Assembly: GCA_020747065.1 (NCBI GenBank)
Contig: JAGMVK010000003.1
Span: 3,596,001 to 3,660,000 of the forward strand
DNA: 64,000 nt
DNA from: Cadophora sp. MPI-SDFR-AT-0126
Lineage: Eukaryota; Ascomycota; Leotiomycetes; Helotiales; Ploettnerulaceae
Direction: 5' to 3'
Below, in pieces: positions 28,483 to 39,314 of the stretch (the first letter of the stretch is position 1; each line of letters begins with the position of its first letter). The position numbers and the translations under genes were made by a program. The notes under the pieces are model-generated. The model was not told where the DNA came from. It was given only the letters and a program-made list of their open reading frames with translations, and did no database searches.

Positions 28483-30029
28483 GATGTTGGATTGGGCTGG
28501 ACTGGACTGGACGAGATATGACGGGTCGGCTTACTTATCATGAGGTTGAATGTAATTTAATTTCCTATTTCCATTCTGCTTCGACGAAACGATGGTCTGA
28601 TGTCTGTAGCTAGCTACCTTAATGGCGCTGGATATAATACAAAAACGTGGATACACGTCGTGCTTGAACTCTTTACCCCATTTCTCTCTTCTTTTACTAC
28701 GTTCTCCAACATCTCGGAAGCTTTGCCTCGCATGTATCCATCAATATATGCCTGACCCATCCGTATACAGGAAGCCAAGAGCACATTCGTTGAGTCTCGA
28801 ACATTGACACCCATGAAGATCAAGTAAGTCTGGATAAAACAGCAGCCATTTCCTAATGTCAGTCAAAGCAGACTAGATTCAAATTCAGACGAGATTTATG
28901 AACAGGTAAGTAATCAGTCGGGATATTGTGAAAAAATCGGGAAAGAAAGAAGAGAAGAGTTGTTATTGTAGGCGGGAAAGAGAGCTACGATCAGATGATC
29001 AAAAGTACAATATTTCTCCACAACTGATATATAAACATAATTTTAAACTAATGTGTGAACTTTCAAACATCTACCAAATACTCTCTACGGAATCACAAGA
29101 GATAGCATCAGAGGCTGCGCTAGAAAAGGTTCTATGAAAAGTCGTCAGGCTAATTCTCCCTTCACTGGTTTCGAAATGGTCCAGGCTCGATTGATGATTG
29201 CCGCCTCAGTGGCAGGCGAGGGTGCACCTAGTTCGATACACGAGCGATATTCCTCGGATCGACCATGTTCAAAGTCGGAAACCACCAGACTAGTGACACG
29301 CACGAAGTTATCCTCCTTTTGAATTTTTCAATTAACATGTAGTTATTGTGCTTAATTTACGGTCCCAAGATTTAGAGAGTGCTAGGCCCAGCAACTACTC
29401 GATACCTTGGCCCTTTCCTGCTAGCAGGATCTAGCGTATCATCATACAGCACTCTTCAGTCCAGATTCGAATGGTACGGAGACGAGATTATATCTAAATT
29501 TATCACTCCTGGAACAGTCTCTTTCCTTATTCAAATTCACTGTATCGAACCTTCTGTCTTCGTCCACCCTTCACAATCTATACCAGCCTACAATAGAGAT
29601 AAACCATATCAGTAATCAAAGCATACCGTAAGACCGCCTAACATGACAGTAAAACAGTGCAAGAGGAAGGTTGGGCTCTGCATCCTATGGGAACGCTACG
29701 ATGAGCACGGTTGGTGCTGGGCTGATCCTTCAGTAACAACAAAATGTCTTGTGAACACAGAGAAAGTGCTACAGCTGAGCAATTCCCCATCAAGACGTGT
29801 ACTGTAACATCTGTTAAGCATGATTCAAATATCAAGCGATTGTCAGAGAACTGTGTCTGCGTATCACACAAGGAACTTTTTTCATGAGTCTGACTTAACA
29901 ATGCTGCCCAAGACGAATTGAAAATAGAATATTTATAGCCCTCCACACGACTAAGTCGTGAGAATTGAATTCCCGACCAAAACTCCACCACAAGCAATCC
30001 TAAACAAGAGATTAACACAGACTGGGGAC
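28483..30029. other. intergenic region upstream of caspase-like 3
   Basis: About 1.5 kb, AT-rich around 28860-29100. A TATTTATAG stretch near 29931 could be the TATA element of the caspase-like gene at 30030. No gene recognised. Confidence 0.45.
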
Positions 30030-31144
30030 ATGGCAGACGGAGAATCCAGCGGCATGACCTACTGGTATGGAATGAACGACAATCGACGGATTAGACTTGT
30101 AGGAAGAGATGCGCACCTATATCTCAATGTCGTAGTCCTACTTTTGTGTTGGGAGAAAGAGATGGAAGGATGCTGGTCTGATGTGAAAAGTCTTGAGAAC
30201 GTCTTTAGCCTCGACTATAGGTTCGAGACTTCGATTTTCCAGATCCCTGAGAGGAACTCGGAGAAAGCTGTCCTGAACCGCTTGACAAAAATAAAGGAGA
30301 AATCGTTGGAGAGGGATTCGCTCTTGATTGTTGGTTACACTGGTCATGGTGGCGTTTCAAGAGATCAGAGATTTATGGTGAGCGCATTCGAAGTGTGAGT
30401 TTACCACTCTTTCCGCGTTTCGCTCCTTTTACTTGAAGGAGGTGGAAAGATTAATGCTATACCAGAGATTTCGGACCCGGGCCCTGGTACAAATTTCCTA
30501 ATGACCTAGATTGGGGAAAGATCCAAAAAAAGCTTTTGAAGATGCCAAACGACGTCCTGATCTTTATAGACGCTTGCAGCGCAGGAGGTGCCATCGCCAG
30601 CATCGATCGCAACAAGTCAATTGGCAAAAAAGAATTCATCGTGGCCTGCGGATACAACGGCACGACTCCCTCGGGTTCATTTCGCAATACAGTGAAGTTC
30701 AAGGACTCCGCTAACTTTACGGAAGCTCTTGCTCAGGTGCTGCACATAAACTCGTTGTCAGCACAGCCTTTTTCAGCGGCGACATTGCATTTCAACATCT
30801 CGCAATATATCATCCAGAAGACAATTGAGATTGGGCCTTGGGGCAAAGAGGGGTGGCTGCAACAACCTATGCATTTCGTGGCTGGGGATGAAGTGCAAGA
30901 AGAGAGCATTCTGCTCCAACCGCAAGGGACTTGGCGGATCACTGGATTGTCTCAACTGACGCCAAAGGCAAGTGATATGGCTGAGGATGACGATGATGAC
31001 ATGAAGATGAAACCATGCAAAAAGGACCGAGAAGAGCATGTCCAAACAAGACGGGAAGCCAGACAAGGGCGACGGAACTTCGAAGGACGACTTGCCAGAA
31101 CGATGTCCAGATTCTGCGGACGACAAAATACAGAAAGTGAATGA
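30030..31144 (+). CDS. caspase-like cysteine protease 3 (C14 fold), alternative C-terminus possible
   Basis: Two exons, 30030-30394 and 30466-31144, with the family's phase-2 intron (71 nt); 347 residues. His106 is in GYTGHGGVS and Cys159 in IFIDACSAGGA. The post-Cys motif is EFIVACGYNGTTP, followed by FTEALAQVLH and QPMHFVAGDEVQEESI. Exon 2 opens DFGPGPW, close to DFPGW in caspase-like 2, showing these two are the nearest pair. The leader of about 45 residues is not homologous to those of its paralogs. After the domain comes an Asp-rich patch and an Arg-rich end in this frame. A neighbouring frame from 31035 carries a Lys/Asp/Glu-rich coiled-coil-like tail resembling that of caspase-like 2, reachable by a GC-AG splice from 30969. 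Protease fold likely; C-terminus unsettled. Confidence 0.8.
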
Positions 31145-31349
31145 AACGTTGAAGAAAGTATAGAAGAGAGCAGCAATGTCTAATGACAGCGAAGTTGAGG
31201 AGGCTGGGTCTCGAGAACGGGGTCATGCAGACGGTGACTCCAAGAGAATGAGGGAGCTTGCAAAGAAGGTCGAGCTCATGCAAATCAAAATGGCAAAGCT
31301 GCTGAAATTATCGAAGACCGTTGCAGAGAAAGGGGGAAATGGCTCCTGA
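31035..31349 (+). pseudogene. possible alternative or decayed C-terminal tail of caspase-like 3
   Basis: In the frame +1 to the annotated end, 31035-31349 is open apart from a single TAG at about 31159. It reads SMSKQDGKPDKGDG and later KRMRELAKKVELMQIKMAK, a charged heptad-like stretch similar in character to the tail of caspase-like 2. A GC donor after LTPK and a GAGAAG acceptor would join it in phase. A further 42-nt GTATAG-GAG intron could remove the TAG. Otherwise it is a relic left by a frameshift and a nonsense change. Confidence 0.4.
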
Positions 31350-31742
31350 GATCCATATGCCCGACAGGTTCTTCGGGACCTAGCCTCATAGGTCGCTGGT
31401 GGTTGGAACAGCCTCTTTGGGATGGGATTTTGCATTGATTTTGTTTGATTTTGTGATGGTTTTTGCGCGAATAGAGTATTCTGCTGGAAATGTTGAGCTT
31501 CATTGCATACCTTTACCTGTTCTCAATCTCCTATCAGACTGGCGCAGATGGCGCAAATATGTTTAGAAACCCAAGATGATCACATGCACTATGGAACGAA
31601 AACCCAGAGCATATTTGACAATCTTTTTGTTGGAAATCCTATGAGACCTGGACGCCAGGGACCTAAGTGTTACACCGGAGAAAACAAAAAACCTTATTCC
31701 TGACAATTATGAGAAACCCAGAGAAGGAACGAAGCGGTGTAT

Positions 31743-32923
31743 CTATGTGGTAGAGCGAACGTAGCGACCGACAACAACGCAATGATCTCTCTCGAAGGGT
31801 TCTGTGAAGGAGGTTAGCTCTGCGGAAAGGAGGGGATTTAGCACAGCATTTACCCAAGGTCAACTGTTCCAAAGGCTTGATTCTCTCCTCTCTCAGTTTC
31901 TGGACCTCTCTAGCGAAAACAGCTTCTGGCGCAGCCGTACTGTCAATGCAGTTTGCCTTGATAGAAACAACGATACCACCGCCAACTTTCAAGAACAAAT
32001 GTGCGTTCAATCCAACAATACGAGCTTGATCGGGTTGGGCAACATCTGCGAAGATAACGTCGACCATGGAAACCAACATTCTGTACTTCAGCGGGTGACG
32101 GGCGTCCTCGATGATTGGGATAACATTTGTGCGGTGAGTGGCCATATTGATCAGATCACGACCAGAGCGGTGGGAGAATTCGACAGCGAAGACAGTTCCG
32201 GTAGGGCCCACGATATCAGCGACGTGAGAAACGGAGGTTCCGGAGGCAGCACCGAGGTAAAGGACCTTTGCTCCAGGCTTGATGAAGATCTCGTCCAGAC
32301 CACCCAAGACACCAGCAGCCAACTTACTTCTGAAAGGGTTCCAGACACGGTATTCGACCTTGGTAACACTTGGGGTTCCGTCTGCATTTGCTGGGCCGGA
32401 GTTCTCGACGCTGATGCGCTTCTCCCCGTAAACTGACTCGCCGGGGGAAAGGTTCTTGGTGACCAACATGTCTTCCTTGCCACGAGCGACGAAGATACCA
32501 GCATGACGATGGGGTTCCTGCGCATGTTAGAACCTGCGATTCCGGGAGCTGGAGAGTCAAAACATACAATGATAGTCTTTGCGCCACCCTTTGCTCCAGC
32601 TCCTCCACGTCCTCTTGGTGCACCACGGCCTCCTCGAGGTGCCCCTCGTCCCCCACGACCGCCTCTGCTATCACCTCGACCTCCTTACCCTCCGGTCAGC
32701 TACACTTGGTCTCATAACCATACACAAAGGCATTGGGAAGTTCTGCGACTCCGAATATCCAATCGTTGGGACATTCTGAAGTCGCGGGAAAGCGAAACTA
32801 ACCTCTGCCACCACCTCTTGAGAAACCGCCTCGACCGCCTCTGTCACCACCACGTCCACCGCCAAATCCGCCTCGTCCTCCGCGGTCTCCACCGCCGCGA
32901 CCTCCTCTTGGTGTATATGCCAT
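31743..32923 (-). CDS. NOP1: fibrillarin, rRNA 2'-O-methyltransferase of box C/D snoRNPs
   Basis: Nucleolar methyltransferase that 2'-O-methylates pre-rRNA guided by box C/D snoRNAs and also methylates a histone H2A Gln. Four exons: 32923-32803, 32683-32568, 32517-31854 and 31801-31743; 319 residues, the usual family size. The first two exons encode the Gly/Arg-rich GAR domain. Exon 3 opens [16 protein letters not shown], then [18 protein letters not shown], the SAM-binding block [36 protein letters not shown] and the [10 protein letters not shown] block. The end [20 protein letters not shown] is restored by the last intron, which has a CTAAC branch. The GAR region has an intron of 119 nt; fungal intron-hosted snoRNAs are possible in general but I see no box C/D pair here. 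Very secure. Confidence 0.97.
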
Positions 32924-34646
32924 CTCTAGTTGTGGTGTTGGGAACAATTGGCGTGTAGAGATATTTTGGCCTTGGTGTTGGAGCTTCGAGAAATTTTATT
33001 TTTCACCGATGAAGCTTCAGCCATTGGTTAGAGGAGCTAAGCGAGCGCTAGTCTGCGATAGGGATGGTGGATAAGGATACTTGTATATGGCTGGGGAGCT
33101 GTGGCTGGTGTGAACCTTAGCCTCACCTGCTGAAACTGGTCCCTTTTTCACCACATCTGCGACTTACCTTAGCAAAACTCGACATCCTCATCGCGAATGG
33201 CTCGAGAATGTTTGATGGCTAGAGTCAAACGAAAATGATACCATCACGTCTAGCCCTCGAACCAGGAAATCTTGTTACCATATATCTGTAGTTCAGATGG
33301 GTTCTTGCCGGCTCATGCAATCCCGCTTGCATTGGGGATCCTCGTCTCTGACACACATCTCGGGCTTCATTGATGTGCAGAGGTTTTTGGTTGCATTCGG
33401 CTGATTTCTAGGCACATAGTTCGAATCATAAGCTTGATCTCTCGTCTGCACATTCCTTCAGCTCCGTTTCATTGATACGCGATATGAAGAGTCACATATT
33501 CGGTGCATCTTTCGTTACGACTATCCTGGCTGGAGGAAGTTCATCATGGTCATTTCATGTTCGTGCCGCCTGGTATGCGTCTACGAGAAGAGCACCTTTT
33601 ATCCAGCTGGCGGCGTCTCAAGAGAGCATCGAAGACGGGAATCGCTCCCTACCCAATTTCACGCGTCTTCAGCTGATTCTACTGGATTCCGTCCCAGCCT
33701 TCGGACGAGAATTTGAAATATCACTGTCGCATTGGTACCATCGTGGCTTAGACCTGCCAAAACTCATACCATAAGTGCACTTTCACGATCTATGGGTTGT
33801 ATCAAGTGTGAAGTCACACCTTCAGGTACCGGTTGCTATGACATCGGATTTTTTCTTCCTCACAATTCGTTCCCAAATGTCCCAGTTTTTGTTCTAGCCT
33901 TATCAGATAATGCATGTCAATACAACGGTTAACCACACAAAAAGAGCCATCTCTCACGATCGACGTTGCAAAGGAGCCGATATGTCGTCGGTGATACCAG
34001 GCGGGTTTCGATAAGGTCTCGAGACCGACAGGGTCCAGGGCTGCCAAGCCTCTGCGCCTCGACGTTTCACCAACCCATTCAAGGTCCTCAATTGGTCAAC
34101 TCTGTTTTTAAGCTTCAATTCCAACGGTCTCCTGCCATCCCTTCTTCACCTCGTGGGGTTGTCATCGGTGCATGGCCCGACATCAGACATGTCAAGAGCC
34201 TCTAGGACGGGCTTGGCAATTATGCTTGTGTCGAGTTCTTCTGTGAATCATACCCACAGCGGGGACAGGGTCTGCTCTTGGTAGGCCTACTTACAAACCA
34301 CTTTGAATGCATTAAGCTCAGATGTGGAAAGATAGAGGGGCTGACCCTTGATCTGATGTGCCCAAATGGGATTTTCTTGAGCTCATGGGGTAGGTTCAGA
34401 AGACGGAAAACAATGGTTCCGAATTGATCATACCCAGGGGTGGTTGACGAGCAAGACGGCGAGCAAGTATAATTACTTAGTCGATGTCTACTTCTCTGGC
34501 TCTTTCTGTTCATCACTGCATTCATCCTCAACCTTCCCTCCCACTAAACCATCTCATTCTTTTCCCGAGCGCCCCAGTGGCCGCCACAATCTTTTCACAA
34601 AACATTCTTTAATCTTGAATCTTCAGTCAATCCTTCAATCATAATC
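32924..34646. other. divergent intergenic region
   Basis: About 1.7 kb between fibrillarin and the Gln-rich secreted protein, transcribed away from each other, so both promoters lie here. A 100-codon open frame at 33472-33774 has no recognisable family and is not supported. Confidence 0.5.
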
Positions 34647-35552
34647 ATGCTCTTCAATACTTTATCCATCTTCGGCCTTGTTGCCATTGCATCTGCCGGT
34701 CAGTACCCTCTATTTGATGAATTGAGTATCACTAACAAGACTATAGCACCTCATCTGCATTCGAGATCTGAGAAGGAAGTTTCGGCCCCTGCTGCGCGGG
34801 GACTTCAATGGACACCAAGATCCGTCTCTCCGCGAAGCAACAACTATGTTACGAACTTTGTCAGCGGCTTTGATAGCACAGTCATCATCCAACAACAGAC
34901 CATCACCGTCTTGCAACTCTCAAACGCCCAAGCATTGGCCGAGTTGCAATTACAAGCAGAGCTTCTCTTGGTACAAGCCATCCAGCAACAGCTCATCGCA
35001 CAACAGCAGCTGCAGTTTGCCATCGATAACATCCGCATCAACACCTTCCTGAATGTCAACCCGAATGTGGTATGTATTCCTCTTTTTCGCATTTGACTAA
35101 CCTAAGACTAACAAAACCAGAACACGGTCGCAGTGATCCTGACACAAGTCAACGACAACCGCGACCAAAACAACCGAAACACCCGTTACTTCACGCGCCA
35201 AATCCAAAGCAACCCCTCCGCATCCGAACAAGTCTTTGTCCAAATCACCGAAGTCTCCCAGATGACCATCGGCGACTTCAACGTCCCTACCCCCACATCC
35301 GAAGGAGCAGCCGCACCATCAGGCACCGCAAGCGCAGCAAGCTTCGCAGCACCACAATTCGGCTCTTACACGCCAGGCGGAAACGTCTCGCTCCAAGCTC
35401 AAGGGATCAACTTGTATCCATTCGGTGTCGCAGCGCCAACATTCGGCAACTCCAGGTCGTTCATTGACCCCGCGCTGATCATTCAGCCGAGCCAGCAGCT
35501 GTTCGTCACAAACCAGAATCAGAACCAATTCAACGTCGTTGTCATCGCATGA
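34647..35552 (+). CDS. secreted Gln-rich hypothetical protein
   Basis: Predicted secreted or wall protein of unknown function. Three exons: 34647-34698, 34747-35069 and 35121-35552; 268 residues. The N-terminus LFNTLSIFGLVAIASA is a signal peptide. The first intron (48 nt, GTCAGT donor, CACTAAC branch, TATAG acceptor) falls just after it and is a multiple of three without stops, so an unspliced version would add 16 residues. The core is a hydrophobic/Gln helix-rich segment (IIQQQTITVLQLSNAQALAE, then AIQQQLIAQQQLQFAIDNIR), followed by an Asn/Gln-rich part and an Ala/Ser/Pro linker, ending QNQFNVVVIA. I recognise no catalytic motif and only paired-Cys scarcity (one or no Cys after splicing), so it is not a typical Cys-rich effector. 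Confidence 0.75.
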
Positions 35553-36703
35553 TCGCTTCACGGTCGACAGACAGACGAAATCTGATTTTGGGAGTTTGGG
35601 GGCTCGGGCTCGGCAGCGAGGGTAGATTATTTTCCTTCTTCTTTCGCATGTATGTAAGTATGTATAGATAATGCAGGTGCTCTTCATTGAGTTATCTGTT
35701 CATTGATTCGACTGGGAGTGGGTAGAGAGGGGATATCTGGGATGGGATGAGATGATCTGGGATTGGGTCGGATTGGGTGGGAAGGGAAAAGCCGCCGGTA
35801 GAACCGAGGCTGGAGTTTGTTGCTTTATCACTATCCAGTTTGAAAGCCTGGCTTCTTATGTCTTATGTCTATATGTGGTTTATGAAGAAGACATTTGAAT
35901 GAACGGCAAACCGATTTTCGATCCCATCAACTGTGGAATTTCCCAGTATCGCATTCACACCAAGTGTTTTCCGTCTCTCTTACTGGTTCAACTTATCACT
36001 TCTACAGTAAAGTATGATTTATCCGCCCGTCTCTCAAGCAGCAATCTACTACTACTTATTTCTTTCCCCGACTTCTACGAATATGTGAACAGAATATCAA
36101 ACTTTTGCACTTTCCAGCGCAGCCCAATAAAAGACACTCATCAGTCATCAGTTTTTTCTCGTCTGTTGTCCGTCGTCCCAAAACCGCACCGCACCGCACA
36201 CGCCATCCCATCCCAACTCGCCTAATCCCATCCCACCCCAGCGGTCCGCGTTTCAAGACCGTCTGGTCCAAGTTCTGCCATCCTCCACCTGACACATGTC
36301 GTTCATGCTCGAGCGCTCGGTTCATCAGGGCATGATGAACTGACGGCTCGAACGGGACTTGGTGCAGGGTTGGGCAGAGAAAGTTAAGCTGTGGTCTATG
36401 CGGAGAGTTATTCCGCCTGGGTCGCTGGGATGGTTTTGGCATGGGGTCGGTTTGAGGCGAGCAGGAAGAAAGAGGGACGTCTCAGCAGAACTTCGCGATC
36501 ACTACTCTGCTGCGAGGATGGTGATGGCCAGTAACTTGCCATACATTACCTGCATTCAACTAAGGACTAGCTCCTATCGTGCAGTGACGGCGAGGGAAGG
36601 AAGAAGAGAGATGGAAGTAGCTGTGTAGGAGCAGCCATCGGTTCCAGGAACCAGGAATCTCCCGCACCTCACCTTATCTTGATGGAGGCGTTGAAGAGAG
36701 AGC

Positions 36704-36930
36704 TTCTAGAACGTCGATGATAATTGGGCTGGCAAGCCACTATCGCGGTCAGTATCCCGCATCTAATAACCCACATGGCAAATTCTGCCGTTCTCCACGC
36801 TCCATACTCCGTACTGTACCTCCAGTTCTCCTTTCTCTACATACAAGTAATAGTAATAGTCAAACGTCAAGCAAATCACTAACTCTTCCCTCTCCCTCTC
36901 TCCATCTTACCTCCACAACTCCATTTCCCA
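36704..36930. repeat. local non-coding duplication, copy A
   Basis: Begins with TCTAGAACGTCGATG, then GCGGTCAGTATCCCGC, TCTACATACAA, TCAAGCAAATCACTA and ends CTCCACAACTCCAT. The same ordered landmarks recur in copy B about 335-345 nt downstream. Confidence 0.75.
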
Positions 36931-37037
36931 CCATTCACCATTCAACCTTTGCGGCGAGCATCAAAATGGTGAAAGAAAGGAAACGTAAAGTGGAAGGGGA
37001 GGAGCCTCATAGATGTTAATAAATGCGTTGTATAGAG

Positions 37038-37275
37038 GATCTAGAACGTCGATGTGAATGGGCTTTCAATGCACTACTATTTCGCGGTCAGTATCCCGCG
37101 TCTCCAGATCTCGATTCCTTTCTTGCTCGATAGTCCATACTCGTCCACACAGTCCAGTTTCTCCATTATCTACATACAACAGCCCGGTCGCAGTAGTAGT
37201 TCTAGTAATCAAGCAAATCACTAGAATCTCTCTCTCAATTATCTTCTTCCCCATCATCTCCACAACTCCATCCCT
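37038..37275. repeat. local non-coding duplication, copy B
   Basis: Carries the landmarks of copy A in the same order and orientation: TCTAGAACGTCGATG, GCGGTCAGTATCCCGC, TCTACATACAA, TCAAGCAAATCACTA and CTCCACAACTCCAT, with small indels and substitutions between them. Confidence 0.75.
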
Positions 37276-38738
37276 CCTCATCTCCATGTAGTAGTTCTCC
37301 GCCATCAAATCCGCCGAATGATACCTCAACCAAAAATCTCCCCATGGGCTTCCCCTTCCTTCCTCCACCAACTCCAGATATCAAACGACGAGCATCCAAA
37401 CCAGGTGTCTTAGTCGGCACAAATCGGGTTTAGAACAAGCCTCTAACCCATTCCCCAACAAACTTACCCGGCGCTTCTCCTCCCTATCCCGCCGTTTCTC
37501 CGTCCCTTCTTCCTCCCTTCTCGCCACAACCCTCGCTGAAAATCTGCGACGGAACCCCCCCCAAAAAATCGCGCAAAATTTTCGCCTGAAAGAGTGTGGG
37601 AGAGATCACGTGCCAAAGTCTGGGCCCCGCCTTTGTCCGGTCTTGACCGATCTCTCCATGCAGCCCTGAGAGCTAAGGCCCGATCGCATGGGGAGCAAAA
37701 AAAAACCTGCGAGATGATGTGAGCTTTTCATTGGATGGTTGGAACTGGGGGAGGGAATTGGGAGTGGGCGTCTTGAGGGTGGCGGGATTTGAGGGATTGT
37801 GGTTGGTTGATGGGGATGGAGAGTGTGGGGCAATGATCAAATTGATGATACAGGAGACAGGGGGGGAGCTGGGGAGGAGGCGAAAAGAGTGAGAGGGAGA
37901 GGTAGGGATTAGAAACTTGACTTTGAGGGGGACAAGGAGGACAGATAGGACAGGGGGTTGACGATCTGAGGATAATGGTTGGAGGAGATGAAGAGAAGAG
38001 ATGGCCGGAGATGCGTGGGTGAAATCTGAATGGAGGAGGAGGAGCTTCTGGTCTGCACATCCATTCTTCCTCCCCACGCCGAAATCAGCGGCTTTTCTCT
38101 CGACATACACATCCTGTACTGTACATAAGTATAGCCTCTCCCACTCCTCAATTTGTTCCCCAGATACGTATTCGGTTATCGTTATCCCACATCCAACTCT
38201 CCACTCAATTTTACTTTCCTGTCCCTTGTGTTCTGTTCTCCGATTGTACTTCTTACGTCAAGGCCAAGCCTGCTGTATTTCACCTTCCCGAAGTGTACCT
38301 CCAAGACACTTGCAAACCATCAAGCAGGCAATCCGGTACCTACAAGTAACGCTCTACCACCTACGAACACCATCTCTCCCATCTCTACTTTTCTATATCT
38401 CTTCAATTTGAATTGAGGTCGTCGTAAAGGAATTCCGACATACGTCCGTACCATATCCACGCGAACACCACACAGCCTCATCCCTGCGCCTCACCCACCT
38501 CGCAAACAAACGAGATACGGACCTTCCAGCAGACACCTCCACAATTGATCAGCAGTACAGAAGGAAGGATACAAACGGGTGCCGTTTATCGGGACGTACA
38601 AAAGACGCCGACTCCTCACACTCTCTCTGACCTACAATAATCCGAACTCGGTCATCTCTCTACTGTACCTGCAGTACCCTCCATCAAAGCCAACACTTTC
38701 AACCACATACACACATAACCCCGAAATATACACACAAA

Positions 38739-39314
38739 ATGGGCCTCTTCACCCGCACAAAACGCTCCTCGACCTCCTCCTCCGCGGCCTCAACCGCACC
38801 CAACAGCGGCATCACCACCCCCACCGCAGTCGACAACCTCTCCCACTCACCAACCCACACCTCCTCAGGGACCTCCCCTCCCAACTTCGCACCCATCTCT
38901 AAAACCCCCTCGCGCCTCACCCTCACCAAAACCCTAACCTGGGGCAAGCGCTCCAAAGAAGACAAATACCGGCGGCGGATCGAATCCTGGGAGCGCGAGG
39001 ACCAGAACGAGTGGGATGCGCCGACGGCGAGACCGCACGGCAGGAGGAAGCTGTGTAGTAAGAAGGAGCAGGAGGTGTTGAGGGCGTTTGAGTGGAAGGT
39101 TTGCACTGAGGGGAGGGAGAGTATTGATGGTGGCAGGAGTAGGAGTTGTTTCTCGGGTGTTAGTCCCGGGTGTAGTCGCATGGGGAGTGTGGATGATGGG
39201 TGTGTGGGGTTGAGCTCGAGGAGGGAGAGGGAGGGGAGTCATTTGGTGAGGGAGAGTAGTAGGAGTGATTCTTCTGGGGAGGGCTCGGTTGTGAGGTCTG
39301 CGAGTGAGGAATAG
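38739..39314 (+). CDS. Ser-rich basic hypothetical protein
   Basis: Single exon of 191 residues with a good start context (AAAATGGG). No family recognised. The first 60 residues are Ser/Thr/Pro-rich and disordered, then a basic, probably helical core (LTKTLTWGKRSKEDKYRRRI, ESWEREDQNEWDAP, KKEQEVLRAFEWKVC) and a Ser/Arg/Gly-rich end. High GC content and third-position bias against flanking AT-richer DNA support coding. An antisense open frame covers part of the same DNA but shows no domain. Confidence 0.6.
   Translation: MGLFTRTKRSSTSSSAASTAPNSGITTPTAVDNLSHSPTHTSSGTSPPNFAPISKTPSRLTLTKTLTWGKRSKEDKYRRRIESWEREDQNEWDAPTARPHGRRKLCSKKEQEVLRAFEWKVCTEGRESIDGGRSRSCFSGVSPGCSRMGSVDDGCVGLSSRREREGSHLVRESSRSDSSGEGSVVRSASEE

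Larger units (their letters stand above)
35553..38738. other. long intergenic region, duplicated and pyrimidine-rich
   Basis: About 3.2 kb. No convincing gene. It contains two diverged copies of a block of about 230 nt (separate entries) and long purine/pyrimidine-biased stretches, notably 37700-38000. The last several hundred bases may be promoter and 5' leader of the gene at 38739. Confidence 0.5.

Noticed and set aside
33472..33774. 100-codon open frame between fibrillarin and the Gln-rich gene
   Set aside because: No family motif, no splice partner, and it occupies the divergent promoter region.
36360..36628. Open frame of 89 codons in the pyrimidine-rich gap
   Set aside because: Composition resembles the flanking non-coding DNA and nothing supports expression.
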